From NCBI GenBank assembly GCA_910588965.1, contig CAJUSO010000025.1, forward strand, positions 1 through 45,847: a stretch of DNA of 45,847 bases. Direction: 5' to 3'. Positions within the stretch are counted from its first letter, which is position 1; each line of letters opens with the position of its first letter. Under the pieces are notes generated by a model. It was not told where the DNA came from, searched no databases, and was given only the letters and a program-made list of their open reading frames with translations. The DNA is from an uncultured Lachnospiraceae bacterium (GTDB lineage Bacteria; Bacillota; Clostridia; Lachnospirales; Lachnospiraceae). The translations under genes and the position numbers were made by a program. Below are positions 16,434 to 23,907 of the stretch, piece by piece.

Positions 16434-17603
16434 TTAACCTTCAAAATAATCCCTGGCTTCCGTAACCCTCCCGCCCTTTTTGTACAGCCTGGGGATGCGC
16501 TTGCCCAAATTGCAGGCAAATTCATAGTTGAAGCGGCCGGACAGCTCCCCTATCCCTTCCATGGAAATCCGTTCCTCCCCCTCCGTGCCCACCAAGGTTA
16601 CCTCATCCCCCTCTTGGGCCTCTGGGATATGGGTCACATCCACCATAAACTGATCCATGCAGATACGCCCGCAGATCGGGGCTTTCTGCCCATGCACCAG
16701 CACATAGCCCCGGTTGGAAAGGCTCCTGGGATAGCCGTCCCCATATCCCACCGGGATGGTGGCAATCCTCTGCCTCCCTTCTGTCCTGTAAGTGGCGCCA
16801 TAGCTAACCGTCCTGCCTTCTTCCAGTTCCTTTAGGAATACAATGCAGCTTTTCAGGGACAGCGCTGGGGCTAAATCCAGGTTTTCCTTCTGCACCTCGT
16901 CTGAGGGCCACATCCCATAGAGGCTGATGCCTGCCCGCACCAGGCTCATGTTCGCTTCGGGCATATCAATAATAGCCGCGCTGTTGGAACAGTGGGGCAG
17001 GGGAATGCAAATGCCTCTCTCCTCCAGCATCCCCCTCATTTCCTGGAACTTATCCAGCTGCATGTGCGCCATGGACTTATCCTTAGCATCGGACTTGGCA
17101 AAATGCGTGAAAATCCCTTCTATTATAATATGGGGCATTGCTGCAATTTGTGCAATTTCCCCTGCAGTTTCCTGGCTTACCTGGAAGCCCAGGCGGCTTA
17201 AGCCCGTATCTATCTTAAGGTGGGCTGTAATCGGCGCACCCGTTCTGGCGGCAAAGCGCTCCAGCTCCATGGCCTGCCTGAGGGAAAAAACCGTTGGGCG
17301 GATGCCAAAAGGGGACAGCGCCTGGTATTGGCTGGGGAATGTAGCCCCCAGCACAAGGATAGGCTTTTGCATCCCGTTCCGGCGTAAAACCTGGGCCTCC
17401 TCCACCGTAGCGGTGGCATAGCCCCAGGTCATTGGGAGAGGCTCTAATTCCCTGCTGATGGGAACGGCGCCATGGCCATAGGCATCCGTTTTCACCACAG
17501 GCATAATCTGGGCGCCTTCCTTTAGGGTACGCCCCATCTGGGACATGTTGCAAAGGATTGCGTCTAAGTCTATTTCTGCATAGACCCTGGGATATGGTTT
17601 CAT
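16434..17603 (-). CDS. alr: Alanine racemase
   Basis: This 389-aa PLP enzyme interconverts L- and D-alanine for peptidoglycan. It shows the fold-III signature with the PLP lysine K38 in PVVKTDAYGHG (Thr replaces the usual Ala after Lys), SRLGFQV, the SLYGMWP strand and the second-active-site tyrosine region TVSYGATYRTEGRQRIATIPVGYGDG split across the C-terminal domain. RICMDQFMVDVT is also typical. Its ATG overlaps the nnr stop by 4 nt (ATGA), so the two are co-translated. Confidence 0.95.
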   Translation of the reverse strand: MKPYPRVYAEIDLDAILCNMSQMGRTLKEGAQIMPVVKTDAYGHGAVPISRELEPLPMTWGYATATVEEAQVLRRNGMQKPILVLGATFPSQYQALSPFGIRPTVFSLRQAMELERFAARTGAPITAHLKIDTGLSRLGFQVSQETAGEIAQIAAMPHIIIEGIFTHFAKSDAKDKSMAHMQLDKFQEMRGMLEERGICIPLPHCSNSAAIIDMPEANMSLVRAGISLYGMWPSDEVQKENLDLAPALSLKSCIVFLKELEEGRTVSYGATYRTEGRQRIATIPVGYGDGYPRSLSNRGYVLVHGQKAPICGRICMDQFMVDVTHIPEAQEGDEVTLVGTEGEERISMEGIGELSGRFNYEFACNLGKRIPRLYKKGGRVTEARDYFEG

Positions 17604-19237
17604 AATTGCTGCCTTTCTAACGCTGGGAATGGAAAATACTTGTTGAGGATTTTGGGGATGCCTTCTAGGATGTCCTGCGCCATCAGGGCATAGGCGCCCG
17701 TCTGCCTTGCCTGCTGGCTGGCTGCGGCGCCGTGGAGGCAGACGCCCGTTGGGGCGGCCTCTAGGGGATCCATCCCCTGGGCAGCCAAGCCGGCCAGGAT
17801 GCCTGTGAGCACGTCGCCAGAGCCGGCGGTGGACATCCCATTGTTCCCTGTCCGGTTAAGGTAGGCTTCCTGGCTTGGGAGCGCAGTTACCGTCCTGGAA
17901 TCCTTTAAGACGCAAATGACCTGATATTCCGCCGCAAAGGACTGCGCCGCTTGCAAGAGGCGGCTTTTCACATCTGGGATGGAGGTATGGGTAAGCCTTG
18001 CCATTTCCCCTACATGGGGGGTGATGATGACTGGGGCTTTTGCCTCTTTCAGCCATTCCAGATGCTCCGCTACGATATTCAAGCCATCTGCGTCCAAGAT
18101 GATAGGCACCTTTGCTTTCTTCAAGGCTGATTCTACTAGGAATTTGGCTTCCTCCCCCGTACCCAGCCCAGGGCCTACCACCATCACAGAAGGCCATTTT
18201 AACATTTCGGGCAGGTTCGGGAAAATATTTTCCACATCCCCGTCATTGGGCAGCCGGGAAGAAATTAAGCTGCTATTTACATCATAGCCTTCTTCCCCTG
18301 CATCCCCTAACGCCTCATAAGTAGCCAGGATGGCTTCCGGAAGGAGCTGCTGGAGTATCACCCGGTTAGATTCCTCTGTCAGGATCTTCACCAGGCCGGC
18401 GCCTGTACGGTAAGAGGCCTTGGCGCTTAGGAATGCTGCGCCCGCCATATTCTTATGGCCGGCCACGACCAGGACTTTGCCATAGGTGCCCTTGTTGGAA
18501 TCCCCGCGCCGTTTCGGGATCTGCGCCAGATCCTCCTCCTGTACCAGGAATTTATCCGGCGCCCCTTCCAGGAAGCTGTGCCTGTCAATGCCGATATCCT
18601 TGACCAATACCTCGCCGGCATAAGCCGCCCCTGGGTATAGCATCAAGCCGCATTTGGCAAACGCAAAGGTAACCGTCAGGTCTGCCTGGAAGGCTACCCC
18701 CATCACCTGCCCGGTATCTGCATGGATCCCAGATGGGATGTCAACCGCCACCTTCCATCCCTTTTTCCCATTCATGGCAGTTATATAATCCCGGTACACC
18801 CCTTCCAGCCCCCTGGTAAGCCCAATCCCAAACAAGGCGTCTACCACCGCCTCAAACTCCCCTTCTGGGACCTCATGCCTGATGGGTATGCCATACTTCC
18901 CTATAATCTGTAACTGCGCCTTTGTCTCAGGGGACGCTTTTTCCAGATACGGGGGCATCACAATGGTGACAGGGTATCCCTTCTGCCAGAGCATACGGCC
19001 GATTGCCAGGCCGTCGCCCCCATTATTCCCCAGCCCGCAGGCCAATAATACGGGCCGGGCAAGGCTGCCCTGCCCTTCCTTGCAGCATTGGGGGGATTGT
19101 TCCCTTAGATGCCGCCCGATTTCTTCTGCCACGCTAAGGGCCGCCCTCTCCATCAGTACCAAAGACGGCACCCCAAAATGAACGGTTGTATTCCTGTCGC
19201 ATTGCTTCATCTGCTGGCTGCCAACCAATATTTCCAT
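17600..19237 (-). CDS. nnr: Bifunctional NAD(P)H-hydrate epimerase and ADP-dependent dehydratase
   Basis: This 545-aa fusion repairs hydrated NAD(P)H. The N-terminal NnrE epimerase (about residues 1-220) contains LACGLGNNGGDGLAIGR, DALFGIGLTRG and VDIPSGIHADTG. The C-terminal NnrD dehydratase (about 230-545) has KGTYGKVLVVAG, VVGPGLGTGEE, ILDADGLN, ITPHVGEMARL and the catalytic NGMSTAGSGDVLTG. The start at 19237 has AAGGAG 8 nt upstream; a GTG 9 nt earlier overlaps that site. It sits between a coiled-coil protein and alr in the rex-led operon. Confidence 0.95.
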   Translation of the reverse strand: MEILVGSQQMKQCDRNTTVHFGVPSLVLMERAALSVAEEIGRHLREQSPQCCKEGQGSLARPVLLACGLGNNGGDGLAIGRMLWQKGYPVTIVMPPYLEKASPETKAQLQIIGKYGIPIRHEVPEGEFEAVVDALFGIGLTRGLEGVYRDYITAMNGKKGWKVAVDIPSGIHADTGQVMGVAFQADLTVTFAFAKCGLMLYPGAAYAGEVLVKDIGIDRHSFLEGAPDKFLVQEEDLAQIPKRRGDSNKGTYGKVLVVAGHKNMAGAAFLSAKASYRTGAGLVKILTEESNRVILQQLLPEAILATYEALGDAGEEGYDVNSSLISSRLPNDGDVENIFPNLPEMLKWPSVMVVGPGLGTGEEAKFLVESALKKAKVPIILDADGLNIVAEHLEWLKEAKAPVIITPHVGEMARLTHTSIPDVKSRLLQAAQSFAAEYQVICVLKDSRTVTALPSQEAYLNRTGNNGMSTAGSGDVLTGILAGLAAQGMDPLEAAPTGVCLHGAAASQQARQTGAYALMAQDILEGIPKILNKYFPFPALERQQL

Positions 19238-19280
19238 TGCCTTCACTCCTTTATCTCCATCCCCTTAGCCAAAGGCCGCC

Positions 19281-19895
19281 TTACTTATATTCTGCCCAAT
19301 ACCTGACATCAAAGGTCTCGGTAATCCGGGCGCCAAAAATATCATGCAGGTATGTATAGATTTCTTTATTCTTATCCTCAATGCTTTCTTTGCGGATAAC
19401 CTTGCGCTTTAGTTCCATCCGGGTCTGGCGGAGCCAGCTTGCAATCTCTTCCCGCTCCGCCTCGTACTGGTTCATGAGCCCATAGCAATACGAAATGGTC
19501 TCAGCCATAAGCCTTTCGTTGTCCGCCCTCAGTTCCTCTTCCAGGCCTTTGATTTCAGACCTGCCGCCATCCATCCTGTCATTGATTTCTGTAATCAGCC
19601 GCCTGTCCTCCCGGAGCTTGGGCGTCTCCTGCCCTTCCTCCCCTATTTCATCCATGTTCACCATGATATTTTTCATCAGCTTATGTTTCAAGCCTTTCAG
19701 TTCTTTCATATCCTGGTTCAGGCGCCCCTGCCTGGCCAGATGCTTATTTACCTTCTTCTCCAGCCGCTGGATTTCCTTGGGCTTCCCATCCACGGAAAAC
19801 AGATGGTGCCATTTCTGGTCCAGCACCAGGATGGGGATATCCTTACTCTGTGCAATTCTCTCAAACCGAGGGTCCGTGCCCTTTTTCTTCGCCAT
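19281..19895 (-). CDS. Uncharacterised coiled-coil protein (204 aa)
   Basis: I do not recognise a named family. The protein is highly charged and helical, with a long predicted coiled coil (about residues 40-150, rich in LEKKVNKHLA- and LEEELRADNERL-like heptads). A short N-terminal globular part contains SKDIPILVLDQKWHHLF and the C-terminal end contains YLHDIFGARITETFDVRYW. No signal peptide or membrane segment is visible. It begins 13 bp after rex and ends 43 bp before nnr, so it is very likely co-transcribed with both. The reading frame is fully open and has the same codon character as its neighbours. A cytoplasmic structural or adaptor role is possible but unproven. Confidence 0.8.
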   Translation of the reverse strand: MAKKKGTDPRFERIAQSKDIPILVLDQKWHHLFSVDGKPKEIQRLEKKVNKHLARQGRLNQDMKELKGLKHKLMKNIMVNMDEIGEEGQETPKLREDRRLITEINDRMDGGRSEIKGLEEELRADNERLMAETISYCYGLMNQYEAEREEIASWLRQTRMELKRKVIRKESIEDKNKEIYTYLHDIFGARITETFDVRYWAEYK

Positions 19896-19908
19896 ACATT
19901 ATCACTTC

Positions 19909-20550
19909 TTATTCTTTCTCTTGATTTTCCCTGTTTGCAATATTATAAGATAGCTGCATCAAGCTGTCCGAAAGATGGACGCTCTCTACCACCACATGCC
20001 CTGGTACTTCCAAATCCAAATGGGCAAAATTCCAAATAGCGCTCACGCCCAATTCCACCAGCATATTGGCTACCTTGCCTGCCTTTTCCTTGGGCATGGT
20101 AAGCGCTGCAATATCTACCCGGTTTTCCCGGAGGAAATCCTTCATCTCATCAATCATGCGCACCTTGACCTCCCTGACGGAAATCCCCTGCAATGCCGGG
20201 TTCACGTCAAACAGGCCGATAATGACAAATCCCATTTTTTCAAATTTTACATAATTGGCAAGGGCCTGCCCCAAATTGCCTGCGCCGATCACAATCATGT
20301 TATGCCGCTGGTTCATGCCCATAATCCTGCCAATCTCATCATAGAGGTGCTTTACATTGTATCCATAGCCTTGCTGTCCAAAACCACCGAAATTGTTCAA
20401 ATCCTGTCGAATCTGGGAGGCTGTCACCCGCATCCTGGCACTTAGTTCACTGGATGAAATCCGTTCCACACTGTCTTCTAACAGCTCCCCCAGATATCTG
20501 TAATATCTTGGCAACCTTCGAATCACTGCCTGCGAAATTCCTTTTTCCAT
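19909..20550 (-). CDS. rex: Redox-sensing transcriptional repressor Rex
   Basis: The 213-aa protein has the Rex winged-helix N-terminus (RLPRYYRYLGELL, SSSELSARMRVTASQIRQDL, FGGFGQQGYGY) and a Rossmann NADH-binding domain with GAGNLGQALANY. The C-terminal swap helix lies near residues 190-205. Rex represses fermentation and electron-transfer genes when NADH is low. It leads an operon with nnr, which repairs damaged NAD(P)H, so the grouping has a redox-cofactor logic. The promoter upstream is close to perfect. I found no TTGTTAA-N4-TTAACAA operator around it. TCAGGAGG precedes the ATG. Confidence 0.96.
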   Translation of the reverse strand: MEKGISQAVIRRLPRYYRYLGELLEDSVERISSSELSARMRVTASQIRQDLNNFGGFGQQGYGYNVKHLYDEIGRIMGMNQRHNMIVIGAGNLGQALANYVKFEKMGFVIIGLFDVNPALQGISVREVKVRMIDEMKDFLRENRVDIAALTMPKEKAGKVANMLVELGVSAIWNFAHLDLEVPGHVVVESVHLSDSLMQLSYNIANRENQEKE

Positions 20551-20593
20551 TGTACTTCCTCCTGATTTATCCCCGTGGGCAACAAGCTGGATG

Positions 20594-20613
20594 CCCCGTA
20601 GCCTGCTGCGGGG
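20594..20613 (-). other. Hairpin in the rex 5' untranslated leader
   Basis: CCCCG and CGGGG form a short GC stem around a 10-nt loop between the promoter and the rex ribosome site. There is no T-run in the minus orientation. Read on the plus strand it is followed by TATTTTACTTT, but no plus-strand gene precedes it. It may affect mRNA stability or be incidental. Confidence 0.35.
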
Positions 20614-20632
20614 TATTTTACTTTATCGTCTC

Positions 20633-20661
20633 ATTATAATAAATCCCAGAATGGATGTCAA
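20633..20661 (-). promoter_or_regulatory. Consensus sigma-A promoter of the rex operon
   Basis: TTGACA (20656-20661) and TATAAT (20633-20638) are separated by 17 bp on the minus strand, a perfect match to consensus. It lies within 26 bp of the ABC-F stop and probably drives rex, the coiled-coil gene, nnr, alr and mazF. Confidence 0.85.
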
Positions 20662-20686
20662 TGTATGCGGTTTTCATTCTATGCTT

Positions 20687-22597
20687 TTATTCCATCAGCG
20701 TTTCCCACTTCTCATATAAGGCGTCCCTGTCTGCCTGCAACGCCTCATATTCCTGCTGCAGTTCCTGCAGTTTTATGGGATCTGTCGCTATCCCGCTGTC
20801 CTGGAACAGGCCTTCAATTTCAGCCAGCCTCTCCTCTGCGGCCTCTATCGCTTCTTCTGTGCGTTTCCTGCCGCTTTCCAGCTTCCTCTGCCTTGCCTGC
20901 TCTTCTTTCTTCTGTTTCCAGCCCGTCTTATTGCTGCTCTCCTTCCCCTCCCTGCACTGCCCTTGGGCATTGGGGGCATAAACTTCTGTCAGTTCCCTGC
21001 ATTTTTCTAAATAATAGTCGTAATTCCCTAAATAATTGACCAGCGCCTGCCCCGTCAGGTCTAAGATACGGGTCGCCGTCCGGTTAATAAAATACCGATC
21101 ATGGGATACAAACAGCACGGTCCCCTCGTAATGGTTCAACGCCTGCTCTAAGATTTCCTTGGAGCTAATGTCCAAATGGTTGGTAGGCTCATCCAACAGC
21201 AGGAAATTCGCTTCCGAAAGCATCAGCTTCGCCAGGGACACGCGCCCCCGTTCCCCGCCGCTCAGTTCGGAAATCCGCTTAAAGGCCTCATCCCCTGTAA
21301 AAAGGAACGCCGCCAGCACATTCCGTATTTCCGTATGGGTCAGGTCCGGGTAATCGTCTGCAATCTCCTCTATCAGCGTCTTCTCCCCATGGAGCACCTG
21401 ATGCTCCTGGTCATAATAGCCGATATGAACATTTGTCCCCAGTCGGATAGAACCGCCTTCCGCCTCCAGCATCCCGTGGATAATTTTCAGGATAGTGGTC
21501 TTTCCCGTCCCGTTATCCCCAATCAAAGCCACATGCTCCCCCCGCTTCACCTCAAAAGACAGATCCGTAAACAGCGTCTGCCCAGGGTAGGATTTTGCCA
21601 GATGCTCTGCCTTGAGCACATCATTGCCGCTGGCTATCCGCGGCTCCAGATGCAGGTGGATGGCAGTGTTTGCCTCCGTGGGCTTTTCCAGGCGCTCCAC
21701 CTTATCCAGCAGTTTCTCCCGGCTCTCCGCCCGCCGTATGGACTTCTCCCGGTTAAAGGATTTCAGCTTGGCTATCACCTCTTCCTGGCGCTTAATCTCC
21801 CGCTGCTGGTTATAATACTGCTTAAGCTGTGCTTCCCGCAGCATTGCCCTCTTCTGTGCATAGGCGCTGTAATTCCCCAAGTAAGAGGCCACCTTGCATC
21901 GGTCCAGTTCCACCACCTTGCCCACAATCCGGTCCAGGAAATACCGGTCATGGGATACTATCACCACCGCCCCCTTATAATTCAGCAGAAAGGTCTCCAG
22001 CCAGGTAATGGATCCGATATCCAGGTGGTTCGTCGGCTCATCCAGCAGGATGACATCCGGCTTCTTCACCAGAAGCCTCCCCAGGCACACCCGGGTCCTC
22101 TGCCCCCCGGACAGTTCCTGCATGCGCTTTGTAAATTCTTCTTCGGCAAAACCCAGCCCTTTGATAACGCCTATGACCTCACTTTTGTACGCCGCCCCGC
22201 CTTCCTGCTCAAAGGCATGGCTCAGACGGCTGTATTTTTCCATAAGCTGCTCCAATGCTTCTCCCTGGCAATGGCTCATCTGCCCTTCCATGGATACGAG
22301 CTGTTCCTGCATGGAGACCAGGTCCCCACGCGCCAAAAAAACTTCTTCATAAATGCTCCGGTTCCCGGAAATATCCGGGTTCTGGGGCAGGTATCCAATA
22401 GACTTGCCTTTGGATAAGATTACCTCCCCCTGGTCTGCCTCCAGTTCTCCCATAATAATCCGAAGCAGGGTTGTCTTCCCTGCTCCGTTTATCCCTACAA
22501 TTGCCGCCTTCTCATTTTCCTCTATATGGAAGGAAGCATCTTGTAAAATTTGATCTGTGCCAAAGGCCTTACTGATGTTCTGGCACGCTAAAACCAT
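20687..22597 (-). CDS. ABC-F family ATPase (YdiF-like)
   Basis: This 636-aa protein has two ABC domains and no membrane segments. The first has GINGAGKTT, ELSGGQRTRV and LLDEPTNHLD. Then comes the ABC-F interdomain helical linker (about residues 245-310, with QLKQYYNQQREIKRQEE). The second has GDNGTGKTT, ELSGGERGRV and again LLDEPTNHLD. A Lys/Glu-rich coiled-coil tail follows (about 545-636). ABC-F proteins act on ribosomes as translation or resistance factors, and the C-terminal coiled coil is typical of the Uup/YdiF branch. The start at 22597 has AAGGAGG 8 nt upstream. In B. subtilis ydiF is also close to rex. Confidence 0.93.
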   Translation of the reverse strand: MVLACQNISKAFGTDQILQDASFHIEENEKAAIVGINGAGKTTLLRIIMGELEADQGEVILSKGKSIGYLPQNPDISGNRSIYEEVFLARGDLVSMQEQLVSMEGQMSHCQGEALEQLMEKYSRLSHAFEQEGGAAYKSEVIGVIKGLGFAEEEFTKRMQELSGGQRTRVCLGRLLVKKPDVILLDEPTNHLDIGSITWLETFLLNYKGAVVIVSHDRYFLDRIVGKVVELDRCKVASYLGNYSAYAQKRAMLREAQLKQYYNQQREIKRQEEVIAKLKSFNREKSIRRAESREKLLDKVERLEKPTEANTAIHLHLEPRIASGNDVLKAEHLAKSYPGQTLFTDLSFEVKRGEHVALIGDNGTGKTTILKIIHGMLEAEGGSIRLGTNVHIGYYDQEHQVLHGEKTLIEEIADDYPDLTHTEIRNVLAAFLFTGDEAFKRISELSGGERGRVSLAKLMLSEANFLLLDEPTNHLDISSKEILEQALNHYEGTVLFVSHDRYFINRTATRILDLTGQALVNYLGNYDYYLEKCRELTEVYAPNAQGQCREGKESSNKTGWKQKKEEQARQRKLESGRKRTEEAIEAAEERLAEIEGLFQDSGIATDPIKLQELQQEYEALQADRDALYEKWETLME

Positions 22598-22610
22598 CGT
22601 CCTACCCTCC

Positions 22611-23822
22611 TTATGCCAGCAGGGCCTCCAATGCCCCACGGATTGCCTGGATAAACCCTTCGCTGTTTAAGACGGTTGGGTCTTCCAGTGTGGTAATCAG
22701 CGCCAAATCCTTCGTCATCTTCCCAGATTCAATGGTAGAAAGGCAGGCTTGCTCCAGCTTGTCCGCAAATGCGCACAATTCCGGGAGGCTGTCAAGCTCC
22801 CCGCGCTTCCTAAGCGCCCCTGTCCATGCAAAAATTGTTGCCACGGAATTGGTGGAGGTCTCCTCCCCTTTGAGATGCTTGTAGTAATGCCTCTGCACGG
22901 TCCCATGGGCCGCCTCATACTCATAATACCCTTCCGGGGATACCAGCACGGAGGTCATCATGGCCAGGGAGCCAAAGGCAGAGCTTACCATATCGCTCAT
23001 TACATCCCCGTCATAGTTCTTGCACGCCCAGATAAAACCGCCCTCTGCTTTCATAATACGGGCAACCGCATCATCAATCAGGGTGTAGAAATACTCAATC
23101 CCAGCTTCCTGGAACTTGCCGTCATATTCTGTATCATAAATTTCCTGGAAAATATCCTTAAAGCTATGGTCATATTTCTTGGAAATCGTGTCCTTTGTCG
23201 CAAACCACAGATCCTGCTTGGTATCCAGCGCATAGTTAAAGCAGCTCCTTGCAAAGCTCTCAATAGACCCATTCAGGTTATGCTGCCCCTGGACAATGCC
23301 AGCCCCTGTGAAATCATGGATCAATTCCCGGGTTTCGGCGCCGTCTTCTGCCGTATAGACCAGTTCACACCTGCCTGCGCCGGGGATCTTCATCTCGCTT
23401 GCCTTGTACACATCGCCATAGGCATGGCGGGCAATGGTAATGGGCTTTTTCCAGTTCTTCACGCAGGGCTCAATGCCTTTTACCGTAATCGGGGTGCGGA
23501 ATACCGTCCCGTCTAAGATTGCGCGGATCGTGCCGTTGGGGCTTTTCCACATCTGCTTTAAGCCATACTCCGGCATACGGGCGGCATTGGGGGTAATGGT
23601 GGCGCACTTTACGGCAACGCCGTACTTTTTGGTCGCCTCAGCGGAATCAAAGGTCACCTGGTCATCCGTTTCATTGCGGTGCTCTAAGCCTAAGTCATAA
23701 TATTCCGTCTTCAGATCCACAAAAGGCAGGATCAGCTCATCCTTAATCATCTTCCAAAGGATACGGGTCATCTCATCCCCGTCCATTTCTACCAATGGGG
23801 TGGCCATTTTAATTTTTTCCAT
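22611..23822 (-). CDS. icd: NADP-dependent isocitrate dehydrogenase (eukaryote-like homodimeric type)
   Basis: The 403-aa enzyme converts isocitrate to 2-oxoglutarate and makes NADPH. It starts KMATPLVEMDGDEMTRILW and has VAVKCATITPN, WKSPNGTIRAILDGTVFR, ACKNYDGDVMSD and EAAHGTVQRHYYKH, which place it in the eukaryotic/mitochondrial-like subfamily rather than the E. coli Icd type. That form occurs in several anaerobic bacteria. In a fermentative anaerobe it would supply 2-oxoglutarate for glutamate. It has its own promoter, and the ABC-F gene follows 13 bp after its stop, so the two are probably co-transcribed. Confidence 0.96.
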   Translation of the reverse strand: MEKIKMATPLVEMDGDEMTRILWKMIKDELILPFVDLKTEYYDLGLEHRNETDDQVTFDSAEATKKYGVAVKCATITPNAARMPEYGLKQMWKSPNGTIRAILDGTVFRTPITVKGIEPCVKNWKKPITIARHAYGDVYKASEMKIPGAGRCELVYTAEDGAETRELIHDFTGAGIVQGQHNLNGSIESFARSCFNYALDTKQDLWFATKDTISKKYDHSFKDIFQEIYDTEYDGKFQEAGIEYFYTLIDDAVARIMKAEGGFIWACKNYDGDVMSDMVSSAFGSLAMMTSVLVSPEGYYEYEAAHGTVQRHYYKHLKGEETSTNSVATIFAWTGALRKRGELDSLPELCAFADKLEQACLSTIESGKMTKDLALITTLEDPTVLNSEGFIQAIRGALEALLA

Positions 23823-23872
23823 GGTTATGTCTCCTCCTGAATTGTAAGTTCTGCTATATTTTCCTCTATAAA

Positions 23873-23902
23873 ATCATATACAAAGTTGGATGAATTTGTC
23901 AA
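23873..23902 (-). promoter_or_regulatory. Sigma-A promoter of icd
   Basis: TTGACA (23897-23902) and TATGAT (23873-23878) are 18 bp apart on the minus strand, 51 bp before the icd start. The -35 lies only 5 bp beyond the stop of the transglutaminase gene, with no terminator between them, so the V-ATPase operon may read through into icd. Confidence 0.7.
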
Positions 23903-23907
23903 GGGGG

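Noticed and set aside
20551..20661. A Rex operator at the rex promoter
   Set aside because: No TTGTTAA-N4-TTAACAA-like palindrome was found around the promoter or in the leader, so autoregulation is not claimed.
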